A stretch of 64,000 bases of DNA, taken from assembly GCA_024138025.1 (NCBI GenBank), contig JAMXBD010000112.1, forward strand, positions 1,860,001-1,924,000, written 5' to 3'. Below are positions 40,277 through 53,048 of this stretch, piece by piece. Within the stretch, counting starts at the first letter, position 1; each line of letters starts with the position of its first letter. The notes under the pieces were generated by a model. That model worked only from the letters and a program-made list of their open reading frames with translations, ran no database searches and had not been told where the DNA came from. This stretch comes from Combretum micranthum (lineage: Eukaryota > Streptophyta > Magnoliopsida > Myrtales > Combretaceae). Position numbers and translations under genes: made by a program.

Positions 40277-41657
40277 CCAAAACAAAATAAAATAAAATAA
40301 ATAAATAAAAGAAATTATATATATCTAGTATTATCTGTATCCTATTCACAAGTCCCTACAAAACAAATAAAACACTAAAAAGGTAAGGGAATGAGAATAT
40401 TTGCTGCAATAAGTTAAAACGGCCCATATTTTCAAAATTCAAAAGTTTCAAGAGCTCATTAACTCTAGACAGCCTACTGATTCTCCCAAATGGAGTTGTC
40501 AATTTGTCAAGCTTGAATTTTTCTTCTATCCTCTTAAAAATTTTGAATCATATTAAACTCGATATGTTTGATACAAAACACTTGACCAAGAATCAATGAG
40601 GTTATGTGAAATACCTGGTTTTTGAAAATTGTTTTGACTAGAGTTGCTACCAAATGGAGTCAGAAAAATAGAGGGTGACTAAAAAATCAAAGGATAGTTT
40701 GATTTCCAGTCCGACCAACGGTCCATGAAAAAATATTATTGAGTCTAGGGTTTGCTTTTAAAACTCTAAAGATTTATAGGCTTATATGAATTGGAAAATT
40801 GATATTTCTATAGTAAGATGATTATAAGATTAATTAAATAAGTATGAGACATGCTTGGCTAAAGTATGGAACATATGTGCATTTGTAGTAATTATGGGAT
40901 TGGAAACTAGTTGCCACTAAGTTATAATATGGAAGAACCTAGATAGCTAATAATATATATGAAAATGGTGATACGAGGAAATTGATATAATGGGGGACAT
41001 GCTAAATAAGCTTAAGTGGTGATATATTGTCATTTAATTGAATGATGGACATGTTAACACTTGATAATGTAAATAGACACACGAAAGTGATTATGCAGCT
41101 GTTTGAATTGATGAAACGATTATGAAATCCTTGCTAAAAATTTTGAAGGATTTCATATTCTATATGTTGAAGAAATTTAGGAATACATATTGGAATTTAA
41201 ATTGTTATGTATCATGTATATATAGGTTTCCAGTTGTAAGGAAGGTCTCATGACTATAAATTGATGACTTAAGGTATGTTTAGAGATGTAGAATTATGGA
41301 TACTCTAAAAGTGTAAAAATTTGAAATTTAGGTATTAACATGAATTTATATCAAATTTACTTATTTTTCCTTTTAATGACTAATGATAAAGGAAATGATT
41401 GTTGATGGAGGAACATGGGATTTTAGAATGGGATATAGTGAGAAATCCTCACGTTAAACCTTTGTAAACATTGGTATTTGATATGACAGTCTCAGTGACC
41501 AACTCTTAATTGACTAATAGTTGGCTCGCTAAAATTAGGATCATTAACGAGTTAGTATACCTTATTTTCTAACCAATTCGAACATAAATAATTAATTAGA
41601 AAACTTGATACTTAAAACACATGATTTAATAAACCTTGGAAATGACAATTATCCATA
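39701..41657. other. Repeat-like DNA, no gene, with a 31-nt C run
   Basis: No gene. A poly-C tract lies at 40237-40275 (7 C, one T, 31 C). The text near 40635-40690 and the part beyond LTR E (45329-45700) together look like one old element split by E; a TTGGCGAC word at about 45622 resembles the primer-site region of Tat/Ogre-type gypsy elements. This assignment is weak. Confidence 0.35.
40237..40275 (+). repeat. Poly-C tract
   Basis: Seven C, one T, then 31 uninterrupted C (40245-40275), followed by an AAAATAAAATAAAT-rich stretch. Long C homopolymers are rare in AT-rich plant DNA and are hard to sequence, so the exact length may be unreliable. Confidence 0.85.
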
Positions 41658-41662
41658 ACCGA
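41658..41662. repeat. Target-site duplication of unit E, left
   Basis: ACCGA, repeated at 45329-45333. Confidence 0.9.
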
Positions 41663-42756
41663 TATCACGCCCCGAAAGGTACCCTAAACATGGTAGCTCA
41701 CCACACATAATATCAAGACTCAAGAATGACCACCTTAGTCGCGCAAAACTCTTAGTATTACATGTAAAGTGTCTAGCACGGTAATAGGAGACACTTTTAG
41801 GAAGTGTGGTCTAAGCAAGTAATAATGAACATACAAGAATCCAGAAATAAGTAGATCATAATATTAATAATAAAATATCTATTACATGATTCTTAGGGAC
41901 ATACTCCTGCAAAAACCCAAAGATCGAAATAGCTAATAATATTTACAATACTTTAATGCTACGTCAAAAGATTTCAAAGGAATTCTAATCTAATTCTTCA
42001 TGTAAATTTCCTTCAAAAGCTCCAAAAGAAAACTTACACGGATAAGGGGAGACCTCGGGTACAAAAATAGGTGTTCATGAGAATGCAAATATCTATAGGG
42101 GCGTAAGCTTACAGGCTTAGTGAGTAAATCCCAAAAATTCACACTTAAAATAAAATATCAACCAAGTTTATTAAGCAAGCAAATGGGATGCAACAAACAA
42201 ATGAGCAAGCAAGACATATGATTTTCCGAGAATCATATGTTGAATGAATTACGCCCTTTATTTAGGGTTAGGTATTCCGGCCCATTGCGGCCACTACTTC
42301 TTTAAAAACATTTTTTATAGATCTTACCGACTCCTATACGCCATCAAAACATGGAGTTATTATTGGCTCCTACTAACCACCATTTTATGTAGTTTTTACC
42401 GGCTCCTATTCGCCATATACATGATATATTGGTTATGCCTACCACCACTATCATACACTTGTCCCACCAATTGTATAATAGCAAATGTAATGTGACTCAA
42501 CATATGAAGTGCATGCATAAATTTTTAATCTAAAGCCTAGCCATTATATTTTAATTTCTCACAAATGATCAACCAATTCAAACACTTCAATGCGATAATA
42601 AGCATACAATCTATTACAAGCATTTCATGCTTTAATATACTTATTATTCTTTCAACATATTATCATACAACTTTCATTTTATCTTCCCTTAAATCTAATG
42701 CAACTAATTTTACAAGCACAAACATAAGTACGAAAAATAAAGGGGAGTAGACTCAC

Positions 42757-42852
42757 TTGGCCATGATGACACTTCTTTTTATGGATGAGTCAATCGTTAA
42801 TTCCACTAATTGAAATAATCTTCCGGGTACGAACACTCCTTCTCGGGATCAC
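42757..42852 (-). other. Exon-like island in LTR E
   Basis: 96 nt on the minus strand between CTTGATTAG|GTGATCCCGA and ATGGCCAA|GTGAGT. Same length as in unit F. Its only ATG is 8 nt before the donor. Confidence 0.45.
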
Positions 42853-43194
42853 CTAATCAAGAAAAATACCCATAATGAGTATTTCTTGTTGATTCTATGG
42901 TTCTTATCAAAAACTATGCAATAAGATCATTAAAATTTGTATATAGGGTAATTTTAACTTAAAATGGCCATAACTTGCTCATTTTAACTCGGAATTGCGC
43001 ATATAATATACCGTTTTCTACCTATTCAAAAAGATCTATCTAATTCTAAAACTATTTTCATCAAACCAAGTTGTTTAAGCTCTGAAACAGTGGTGATCAG
43101 ATTCACCAAGAATTTTGCAAAACTTACTTTTTCTTCTTTTTACAAAAACTTGTATCAAAGATATAGCTATTATAATGGTTTGAAAGCCCTTTTA

Positions 43195-43236
<42 letters not shown>

Positions 43237-44583
43237 TCATTGATTTATATCAAATGCATGATATTAATGAAGTTGTCTCAACTATTAAAGCCTTTTAAAA
43301 TTTTTAGAAAGGTAAAACTTTTGAAAATTTCTTCTTAGTTTGTTAGAAAATTTCTCAAGTTATTTTAAATGAATATTTTTTTTCCTTAATTCCATTTCCT
43401 TAGTCTTTTTAATTTTCAAAAGAATGATTTTCATTTTTCTTATAGCTTAGTTTCTAATACTTTTTGAAAGTTGTAATAATTCTATATTTAAAGAAATGAT
43501 TTCATAAGTTGTTCATTAATCTTATTCCTCAAGATCATTCTATTTCCTTTTATGAAAGGAAATTTCTTTGGTGTTTGTCAAACTAGTCTTTTTGAAATTC
43601 AAAATATTGATGAAAAATGAAGTTTAGTAAAACTTTTTGTTTAAATAAGAACTTGAATTTTATAATCTTAAAGAATACTTTTCCACTTTATAATTTTGTA
43701 AGGTGTAAGTGTGTTTTATCTAAAAAAATTCCTATATTCTTTGGTTCCTAAATTTTATTAAGAGCTCTATTAGATTTCTTAAAAGAGATATACTAAGATA
43801 GATTCCTAAGAAAATCATGATAACATTTACTTTGAAAAGAGCTTCTATTTAAGGAAACCTTTTTCCTTCTTTATCTCATTGAGACAAAATCAATATATTC
43901 ATGCATGATTATGAACATGAAATTATGAAAACATAAGAAAGAGATAATAAGTAATAAAATAAGCAAGAAAAGAAATATGTCAAGTATTGGGAATCTTAGC
44001 TTCATCAAGGTATCCCGGGACTAAGAATGGACTAGTCCTAAAAGAAATAAGGAAAAGAAAGCAAATATTGTTTTGACTTGATGATGACAAGTCTAAGACT
44101 AGAGACTAGTCTTAACATGAAATAAATAAATAAATTGCATAACTTGGTATTAAATAAATAACAATGAGCTTATATGCTCTAAAGATTATATATATAAGTA
44201 CATAATTATATCTAGTTACATATATATAAGAGTTAGCATAAAATCAATAATAATATGAGCAAAATAATAACATAGATTTATATAAATACATATTCATGAA
44301 TAAGAACATTATATGAATATAGTGTAGCTTCCATAATACAAAGTTTAAGAAATTCACACCATGGTCATATAAAGTTACATGACATGATAAAAGAAATTTA
44401 AAAAGAATTCTTACCTAAAGTAAGAATGGTGGTTGTGTTTTTAATATGAGAGGGTTTTGAGAGGAGATTTTGAGAGAGCTTTGTGAGTGTTTGTGGAGAG
44501 AGTTTTGAGATGAGAAATTTGGAGAGATTTCGTAGTGAATTTGTGAGTAGTAAATGTGTGAATGGTGAGAAAGAGGAAGAGGG

Positions 44584-44591
44584 TATTTATA
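44584..44591 (-). promoter_or_regulatory. TATA box of LTR E
   Basis: TATAAATA followed by CCCTCTTCCTC and a CT-rich, ATG-free leader. The same arrangement occurs in unit F. Confidence 0.55.
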
Positions 44592-45328
44592 AGAAAATGG
44601 GGAGTGAATTTAGATGTAATAAAATAAATTGAAAAAAAAAAAAATTAGATAGATGGAAGAGAGAGGGGCATCGGCCATGGAGAGAGGAGGGAGAGGGAGA
44701 GGGAGAGGGAGAGGGAGAGGGAGATGTAATTTTTTTTTTTTAATTTTTGTGTATTAAAAGTAATAATTTGTAAGGTAGATATGATATAAAGTTATGGGAA
44801 AGGAAAAAAGTAAAGATAATAGGTGTATGGTATTGTAAGAGTAGGTGTTAAAAAAAGTAGAGATAAATAAATAGTATAGAATAGTAATGAATAGTGTAAT
44901 GTAAAGTATATATGACTAGTAAAATACCGGTAGTAAGAAAATATGCGTATAAAGGTGATATATGTTATTTTTAGTTACCGAAAAATTACAAAATTGATAT
45001 TTTTGAAATCCTTTTATTAAATCGATCCTAATGATATTATCAAAATATTTTTATTATTCTGGACTTCGGGACGTGCTTTTCGAGAACTGATCTCGTTTAA
45101 GTCCGAAGGACACTCGAAATTCGCGAATATGATATTTTTATGTTTTCGCAAGATATTACAAACTATTAATACTAATTAACTCAACTTCGTTTTCTAGGGC
45201 TAAAGAATACGGGAATGCCGGATCTAAATTCTATGGTTTGTATTGGACTTTTGTTAACTTTTAGGGTTTCGGTTAGCTTTTAATCCTAAGATCAAACTTA
45301 AAATTAACCGAAATTTTAGGGGTTTACA

Positions 45329-45333
45329 ACCGA
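45329..45333. repeat. Target-site duplication of unit E, right
   Basis: ACCGA, identical to 41658-41662. Confidence 0.9.
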
Positions 45334-46034
45334 ACTTGATGTAGAACATGAGTTGAATCTTTAATTAGGATACATAATCACATGGACCATAACTCGTATG
45401 AATTTAGAAATAAAATTGAGTAATATGACCTATTTAAATTCAACATTTTGTTGGCACAAGCATTTAATTGTAGATAGTTAATATTCTTCAAGTTGGAAAG
45501 AAGAAAAGGCATCAAACTTCATCAGGTACATAGTAATGTGTGTTTCTTACTAAGATAAAATTAATAACTCGATAATCACTTCAACTCAGCCTAAAAGAGT
45601 GTTGGTTGCTACTTGGCGACCCACTTCAAAAGTGGTACCATTAAAGTGGATTACAAGCTTGATCACAACTTTAGGAGGATGCGATATCTTAGGTACTTAG
45701 GCACTTAGGCCCCCACGGATTGCGTGGTTAAGCTCATGAGGTAGTCGATAGGGGAATTTTCAAGACTAGACGGTCAAATAGAATAGAGACAAAGTTATAA
45801 TGAGTTATATGGGGGGAATGGGACCTACATAAAGCGTTGCAATGACCATGCTTGTTGATAGTAGGATGTGAGAGGTGAACCAGACGGAACTACTTTTTTT
45901 TCCTCTTCTAACAAGTTCTAGAAGCTTGTCAATCCCTCAATGCATGGTTTAGGTCTGTTCTCCTTATCATTTGGCAAAAGTCATAAGTACTCCTATGTGT
46001 ATTTGGTGATTTTAGGATAATGGAAATACATTCT
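45334..46034. other. Repeat-like DNA between LTR E and a copia element
   Basis: No gene. CTACTTGGCGACCCACTTC near 45617 is reminiscent of the TTGGCGACTCC... primer-site region of Tat/Ogre gypsy elements, suggesting that E landed in such an element. Evidence is thin. Confidence 0.3.
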
Positions 46035-46275
46035 TGTATTAGCGTATCCATCTATACTTAGTAGTTTAATATATTTTGGTTATTGGCATACGTATCTAGC
46101 TGTGTATATATTTCTTTAGCATGTATATTTTGCATTATTGTATATCTAGCAATTGCGTATTCTTAGGCCAAATTATATAGGGTTAAGTAGAGCATTTTCT
46201 CTTATATATGAAGTTATAAGATCTATGAAAAAAGAGTAGAACAGCCTTTTCTTTTAATTGTCATCTTTTTTTTTA
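46035..46275 (+). other. Possible 5' LTR of the copia element
   Basis: Begins TGTATTAGCGTATCC and runs to the primer site. The left end is only a guess from the TG dinucleotide and the position. No second copy is in the window to confirm it. Confidence 0.35.
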
Positions 46276-46288
46276 TGGTATTAGAGCC
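46276..46288 (+). other. Copia primer-binding site
   Basis: TGGTATTAGAGCC differs by one base from TGGTATCAGAGCC, the initiator-Met-tRNA-complementary site of plant copia elements. The gag ATG (46338) follows 50 bp later. Confidence 0.75.
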
Positions 46289-46337
46289 TAAAGCCTAAAA
46301 CTCTTAAAACTCAAAATCTCAATACACAAGTGGTACA

Positions 46338-47640
46338 ATGGATGGTGGCAGCGACGATGGCAATAATCTTAAGAATATTGTTGATATAACCTCTCCATAT
46401 TATCTTCATTCATCTGATAATCTAGGTGCAATTATTAGTTCTTGTATTTTAAAAAGGAACAACTATGAAACCTAGCAAAAGGCAATGAGAAATTCTTTTA
46501 AGGCTAAAAATAAATTGGGGTTCATAGATGGCACAATTAATAAGCCAGATGCAGCTAAGTATAAGGCAAACTTTAGGATATGTGTAATTATATGTTGATC
46601 TCATGGATTTTTAATGTCATTAATGTCACTTTACAACCTAATGTTACTTACGTTAATAGCGTTAAGCATATGTGGGATGATCTCAGAGAACAATTTTTAG
46701 TTGGAAATGACCCTTGTATTTATGAGTTGAAAAGTGAGATTTCTTATCTAAAACAATAACGCCTGTTCATTTCACTGTAATTGCAATTCCATTACAGCCT
46801 TATTCCTTACGAATAGCTATTACGCCGTTTAGTTCACTGAATAACAATTCCACAACGAATCCCTATTACATAAAACATTTAATACTCATTCTTTATTTAA
46901 ACCTATAAATACCAATTGAATACTGGAAGTGTATTTTTTTCAAAATATCACAATTTATATAGAAAATTAATAAAGAAAATTCCTATTACAGCTTTATTCT
47001 ATTCCTCCGTAATAGCAATTTCATTATAGCTTTATTCATTCAGTGAAGCGAACGAGCCATAAAGAATGGATCTAGTGACCTACTATACCAAATTAAAAGG
47101 AAAGTGGGAAGAATTGTCTAGTTATTCAAAGATTCCAACTTGGACTTTTAATGATGCAAAGTATTATTATAAGAACGAGAATAAGAACAGATTTATTAGT
47201 TTTTTATGGGGATTGATGATGTTGTTTTTGGGACCTTATGGTCACAAATCTTAGCCATGGATCCTATGCCTCAACGAAATAAAGTCTTCTCTATGGTGAC
47301 TCAAGCAGAACCTCACAAAGTCCATTGCACGAGAAAGAGAGTAACAACCTGAGCACATGGCATTTGCAACCCACACAGCTAAAGGTTCATAGAGTTAAAG
47401 CAATTGGAAGCTGACTCTTCTTGAAAAGTTTACTTGTACTTATTGCGGCAAGAAAGGGCATAAAAAGCCACAATGCTTCAAACTTGTGAATTATCTTACT
47501 AGCTAGGGTCATGGACGAGGACATGGTGAATGTAATGGTGGATGAGGCAATTATAGTGAAAAAAGTGAGTAATTTGTAGGTTAGTAACATGTCGCACATG
47601 CAACCTTAAGGGAAGGCCACAATAATGACATTGTGCAGAC
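46338..47640 (+). pseudogene. Copia gag, interrupted by a MITE
   Basis: The ATG at 46338 starts MDGGSDDGNN; the plant copia gag pattern follows (SPYYLHSSDN, NYET then a TAG stop, LGFIDGTINKPDAAKYKA). A frame shift lies at about 46580-46680 before MWDDLREQFLVGND. Coding is broken by the MITE at 46760-47059 and resumes as DLVTYYTKLKGKWEELSSYS. An intact CX2CX4HX4C zinc knuckle lies at 47435-47476 (CTYCGKKGHKKPQC). Downstream stops remove function. Confidence 0.8.
46757..47062. mobile_element. Harbinger/Tourist-like MITE in copia gag
   Basis: A 300-bp element (46760-47059) flanked by TAA (46757-46759 and 47060-47062). The left end CGCCTGTTCATTTCACTG and the inverted right end TGGCTCGTTCGCTTCACTG are related. 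Subterminal parts are also inverted copies (ATTACAGCCTTATTCC against its reverse near 47018-47036). The host gag reads on after it. There is no transposase. The three-base TAA duplication fits the PIF/Harbinger superfamily. Confidence 0.82.
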
Positions 47641-47739
47641 TTCTCTAGCCATCAACATAGCTGCCTTAAGTGTAGAAATTGATGGTGTTGTTGGAACCTA
47701 GTCCTTCTACTAAGAAACTATCTGGTAAGTCTGCAAATG

Positions 47740-48960
47740 GTATGATAAATAGCCATTAGATTAGAGATAACGGTGCTTCAAATCACATGACAAGTTGTCT
47801 TGATTTATTTATTGATGTTATCACAACTGCACCATCTCCTAAGTTACCAGTGCTAAAGCCACCAAATGTGGCAAAGTGATGATGGATTCTGGTTTGGTGT
47901 TGGCAAATTTTCTTTGTGTTCCTAATTTGTCATATCATTTTATTTCCACCAGACAACTTATTAGAGAAATAAATTGCTTTTATAATATTTATCAGCAAGT
48001 TTTGTGTGATACAAGACCTCACCTCGGTAAACCTTATTGGAGTGGGTAAAATGAGAGATGGAGTTTACTATTATAAGGACATAGAATTACATATGGCTAT
48101 AAAGGCAACAGACGTGGACTTTTGTATCTTGTAGCATTTATGTATGGGTCATCCCTCGAGACAGCATCTTTCTCTTACACCAGATGTTTCGAGTAATAGT
48201 TGAGGTAATGTTAAACTAGAGTTATGTGATGTATTCATGTGAAACAAACTAGATCTTCTTTTCCAATAAGTGAAAATAAAGTTGATGATTTTTTTTTTGC
48301 TTATTCATTGTGATACTTAGGGACCATATCGTGTACCTTCATCTTATGGTATGCACTATTTTTCTTACCATTTTTAATGATTTTAGTAGAAGTGTATGGA
48401 TATATTTACAATGCGACAAAAGAGAAGCAAGTAATAGATTAACTAAATTTTGCACTATGGTGAAAACTCAGTTTGGAAAACTTGTGAAATATATTAAAAG
48501 TGACAATGGACTTCAATTCACAGTAGGTACTGTGCCTAAATTTTTATAGAGAATATGGTATAATTCATTAGACCTCTTATGTAGGCAGTCCCTAATAAAA
48601 TGGACGAGTGGAGCATAAACACTGACATATACTAAATGTACCAAGAGCCCACCCTTTTCGAGCACATCTTCCTATTCATTTTTGGGGAAAATGTGTCCTT
48701 ATTGTAGCCTATTTAATTAACCAAACACCCACATCAATTCTAACTCGAAAAACACCATAGGAAATTCTTTTGCATAAAAATCTAACCTACAATCATATTA
48801 AAACTTTTAATTCTTTATGTTATGTGCATAATATCCTCACTAAAATGATAAATTTTAGTCTCGTAGTGGAAGATGCATGTTTGTTAGGTACCTACGTGCT
48901 AAGAAAAGTTAGTGGATGTTTAATCTTGAATCTAAGGAATTTTTTATTCTAAGAAGTAGT
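47740..48960 (+). pseudogene. Copia protease and integrase remnants
   Basis: Protease is recognised by DNGASNHMTSCLDLF at about 47766, where the catalytic D-S/T-G has become D-N-G. GAG-pre-integrase follows (GVYYYKDIELHMAIKATDVD, then CMGHPSRQHLSLTPD near 48150). The integrase core has FLTIFNDFSRSVWIYL at about 48358 and TQFGKLVKYIKSDNGLQFT up to about 48525, so the first two catalytic acidic positions can be placed. Several stops and shifts are present, so it is not functional. Confidence 0.8.
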
Positions 48961-49027
48961 TTTTCCTTTTGCCACTATTGCTTATTCATCTAGTCGCCAA
49001 TCCCAACAACTTAAACGTGTACATAAT

Positions 49028-49169
49028 GTGAAATATATTAATGGGATACAGCCAATTGTGCATATCCCTGCTTCTCTAGTAAATATCAAAGTCAAGGGGA
49101 GTGATTCATCCTCTCATGATAAGGATTATACTCCACTAGTGCCTTCTATTAGTGATAATATTCATGAAC
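49028..49169 (+). pseudogene. Copia integrase-RT linker, 5' part
   Basis: A hydrophilic frame in the place where copia polyproteins have a variable Ser-rich linker. It ends where the hAT-like element starts. The TSD 8-mer is its last 8 bases. Confidence 0.5.
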
Positions 49170-49878
49170 TAGGGGTAGACATAGTTTGGTTAACCGATCC
49201 ATCATCCCTTTTTGTGAACTAAAACCAAATCATTGCTTTTTTTTTTTTTCATTTTCTTAAACCAAAACCGTTCCATCACTAATGGTTAACCATCTTAACG
49301 GTTAACCATTTTTTTGATTAATTTTTTTTTGTCTTTGCTTATTAACTATTTAACATAATGGTTAACTAAAGGTTACGATTAATTGTATTTCAAGTTATAC
49401 CAAAAAAGAAAAAAAATTAGACCACTGCATTTTATAATTACATCCAAAAATTTCAAATTAACATGTTAAATAACATAATTATATTAAAAATTTGAAAATT
49501 AAAAAACAATAAAACCAATAAATCATGAACATGAGTTTAATGTTAGTTCAAAATGATCCAATTAATACTTATCTCAAATTACTAGAATTCAATAATCGAA
49601 AGTTGAACACTGCCTTGTATTCTCCAAATTACATAAATATTCCCAGATATTAATTGTATTTATATATTATATATATACATCTGTATATTTTAGACTCATT
49701 AACCGAAACCATCAAATTCTATTGATTACAAACCAAAAATCGAAAAAATTAAAAACTCTAATCTTAAACCGAAATTGATGGATCGATTAACCTTTTTTAT
49801 TGTTTTTTTTTTATTTCAATTCATTTTTTCGGCTTTGGTTTGGTTTTATCAATTTTTTTGTACACCCCTATCATGAAC
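49162..49878. mobile_element. 701-bp hAT-like non-autonomous element
   Basis: The element is 49170-49870, flanked by a perfect 8-bp duplication TCATGAAC (49162-49169 and 49871-49878), the hAT signature. Ends are TAGGGGTAGACATAG and, inverted, TAGGGGTGTACAAAAAA. The interior is AT-rich with inverted GGTTAACC/TTAACCG-type words and no transposase. Confidence 0.88.
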
Positions 49879-49933
49879 AAGCACTTATAAGTAAGAGGTA
49901 GTGCATTCGTCATCGTATATCACATTTGCAAGA

Positions 49934-49938
49934 TTATG
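49934..49938. repeat. Target-site duplication of unit F, left
   Basis: TTATG, repeated at 54108-54112. Confidence 0.92.
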
Positions 49939-50822
49939 TGTAAGCCCCTGAATTTTTCAAGAATGGTTTTGGAATAACGAATTGAAACCCTAAAGTCTGA
50001 CCCAAGTTGAAACCGAATCTTTATCAATTTCGATCACGGGATTTCATAAGAGAAGATTCATTAATCATTCGGTACAAAATCCGAGCATGAGAAAGTCCAT
50101 CTAGCTAATCCCTCAGATAAACCCCTCAATTTCTAGGGTAAAGTTGGATTAAACCATAACCCTAGTCAAATCGGAGTTTCAAAAGTCAACAAAGGTCAAG
50201 ACAATCAAACAATTTCAACTCCGGAAATCCCGCGTTCTCAAATCCTAGAAAACGAAATTGAATTAATGGCTTATAAAAGTTCGTAATAATATAGGGTAAC
50301 ATAAAAATATCAGATTCGCGAATTTCGAGTGTCCTTTAGACTCAAACGGGATCAGTTCTCGAAAAGCGTATCCCGAAGCTTGGAATAATAAAAATATTCC
50401 AATAATACCAAAAGATTAGTAATTAAACAAGAATTTCAAAAATATCATTTTTAGAATTTTTCAATAATTAAAAATAACAGATATAGCTCGTTTATGTGTA
50501 TTTTTATTACTACCAGTATTTTATATGTCTAATCTACTATTCATAACACTATTTCTACTATTCATTATTATTTCACTATCTCTACTTTTTCTTACACCTA
50601 TTTCTTACTACCTACATACCTATTTTCTTACTTTTTATATTTCCAATACAACTTTATTTACATCAAACCTTACACATTATTTCTTTTCTTTACAAAAATT
50701 ACAAAACAAACAAAATATACTCTCTCCTCTCCCTCTACAAACCGCCGGCCATCTCTCTCTCTTCACTATATTATTTTCTTTTCAATTTATTTTATTACAT
50801 AAAAAATTCACTCCAAAAATTC

Positions 50823-50830
50823 TATAAATA
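50823..50830 (+). promoter_or_regulatory. TATA box of LTR F
   Basis: TATAAATA followed by CCCTCTTCCTCC, then about 185 nt of CT-rich DNA without an ATG. Confidence 0.55.
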
Positions 50831-51435
50831 CCCTCTTCCTCCTTCATTCTTTCACACATCCATTTTACATAACAAAACTCTACTAAAATTCCCTCTCAAA
50901 ACCTCTCTCCAATAAATCTCTCTCAAAATACTCTCTACCATTCACTACACTTCAAGAAGAATATAACAAACACAAAACCCATTAATCTCTTTTCAAATCC
51001 TCCATTAAACCTTAGGTAAAACTCCTACTTATATTATTTATCATATTCATACAACTTAGCATGAGCTTAGTGTATGTTTTTTAGACTCATATGAGTTAAA
51101 GAAGCAACAATATATTCATGTTTTGTTTTTGTTCATGTTTATATTTTACATTGTGTTATTATGTTTTTGTTATTATTGATATTATTATTTTTGCTCTAAT
51201 CTAACTTCTATATAGTATTATGTATACTATGTATATATATTTATTTAGAGCATGTAAGCTCATTTGTTATTTATTAATTTCCATGTCTTGCAATTTATTT
51301 ATTTACTTGTTTTATGCAGTTTATTAAGACTAGTCTTTCTAGTCTTAGACTTGTCCATATCAAGTCAAAACAATTTTCTTTCTTTTCTTTTCTTTTCTTT
51401 TCTTTTGGGACTAGTCTATTCTTAGTCCCAAGTTG

Positions 51436-51513
51436 CCTTGATGAAGCTAAGGCTCCCAATACATGATCGGGATACCTTGATGAAGCTAAGGTTCCCAATG
51501 CTTGACTATTTTA
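51436..51513 (+). repeat. 39-bp tandem duplication in LTR F
   Basis: CCTTGATGAAGCTAAGGCTC at 51436 and CCTTGATGAAGCTAAGGTTC at 51475. Units A and E have a single related word on the other strand (AACCTTAGCTTTATCAAGG and AATCTTAGCTTCATCAAGG), so the duplication is specific to F. Confidence 0.8.
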
Positions 51514-52952
51514 TTATGTTTATTTACTTACAAGTATTTCTTTCTATCTTATTATGTATTATCTTTACTTTTATATTGCTACATAATCATATTCATGCAT
51601 GATTATAATATTGTTGTCTTAAATAAAAATAAAAATAAAAATTGGTTCTTTCTTAAATAAAGAAAATTAAACTAGATTTCTTAACAAAAGGAATTTTCAA
51701 CAAAAAGATCTAAGTTGTCTTTTTTTTATAAACTCTTTTCAAAGGATAAGCTAATTCTAGAAGAAGTAGTAATATAGATTTCTTCAAAATAATAAAAAGA
51801 ATTCTTTTCTTTTATAAGCCAAACTAAATACTACATAAAGATAGAAATTTAGCCTTGAACTTAAGACTTTAACTCAACCATATCTTTTATAAGACTTAAA
51901 TAGGTTCATTATAGATTTTGAAAATCACATACTAGGAAAGCCTCTTCAAAACTTAATATGTTGTCATTCTCTTTTCAAAATTAAAATGAAATTTTTGCTA
52001 AGTTCTAATGATAACAATTCTTTATTAAGAAAGCTTTTCTTATAAACTTGTCTAAGAGAATTATTCTACTATTTAACAAATATTAAGAATAAAACAAGTT
52101 TTTTAAACCAAGATAAAGTCAACTCACTATTTTGGAAACCAACTTAGAAAAATAAAATTTACCAACAAAGTAAAGTTGTAAATGTACACTTATTTCCTAA
52201 AGAAGAAAAAGGATATAAAAATAAGAGGAAAACATATATTTAACACAACTTCAAATATTTGACCACATCAAAAACTTAAAAGATATTTTGAAAAACTTAT
52301 TTTCAATCACTAGAAATAAAGTTAGTGGATAACTTAAAGAATCAATTTTTTGAAGAATTAATTTACTTTCGAAAATATAGGAAATGGAATTATAATAGGA
52401 AAAACACTCACTCATAACAACTCAAATATATTTTTGTTATTCCTTCTAATAATTCAAAAAGGAGAAATTCTCAAAAGTTTTATATTTTAAAACCATAAAA
52501 AAGAAATTGTTTATGAAATATCAATATTGAGACAATACTACAAAAATCATGTATACAATATGAGTACCTATATGTGTTCAAAAGATTTTTCAACTATATA
52601 TATATATATATATATATATGTATCCATATATTTTGCTTAAGGATTTTTGAGTAAAGTGAAGTTTGGAAAAATCATATTTTGTGAACTATAAATTCGTAAC
52701 TATTATGTACCGTAGTATTTTCCAACCCAAATGGCTTTTTATGATAAAAATAACCTTAGAAATGGATAGATCTTTTCAAGTAGGTAGAAAATGGTATATC
52801 ATATGCGCAATTTAAAATTAAAATGACCAAGTTACGGCCATTTTAAGTTGGAATTACCTTCTATACGAATTTTAACGATCTTATAATATAGTTTTTGATA
52901 AGTACCATAGAATCAATAAGGAATACTCATTATGGGTATTCTTCTTGATTAG

Positions 52953-53048
52953 GTGATCCCGAGGAGGAGTATTCATACTCGGAGGATTATTTGATTAGTA
53001 GATTTACCGATCGACTCATCCGTAAGAAAGATAGATCCTTATGGCCAA
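52953..53048 (+). other. Exon-like island in LTR F
   Basis: 96 nt between TTCTTGATTAG|GTGATCCCGA and ATGGCCAA|GTAAGT. Its single ATG is 8 nt before the donor. The second reading frame is open and acidic (DPEEEYSYSEDY...). Confidence 0.5.

Larger units (their letters stand above)
41663..45328 (-). mobile_element. Solo giant LTR-like unit E (minus orientation)
   Basis: 3666 bp, the shortest copy. On the minus strand it starts TGTAAACCCC (45328) and ends GGGGCGTGATA (41663), with perfect ACCGA duplications on both sides. Minus-strand signals are TATAAATA (44584-44591), an ATG-free CT-rich leader, donor TTTAG|GTAAGA (44415/44414) and an island at 42757-42852. A GGGAGA tandem run (about 44690-44724) lies upstream of the TATA box, and a GT dinucleotide run sits at about 43205-43234. 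There is no internal coding region. Confidence 0.88.
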
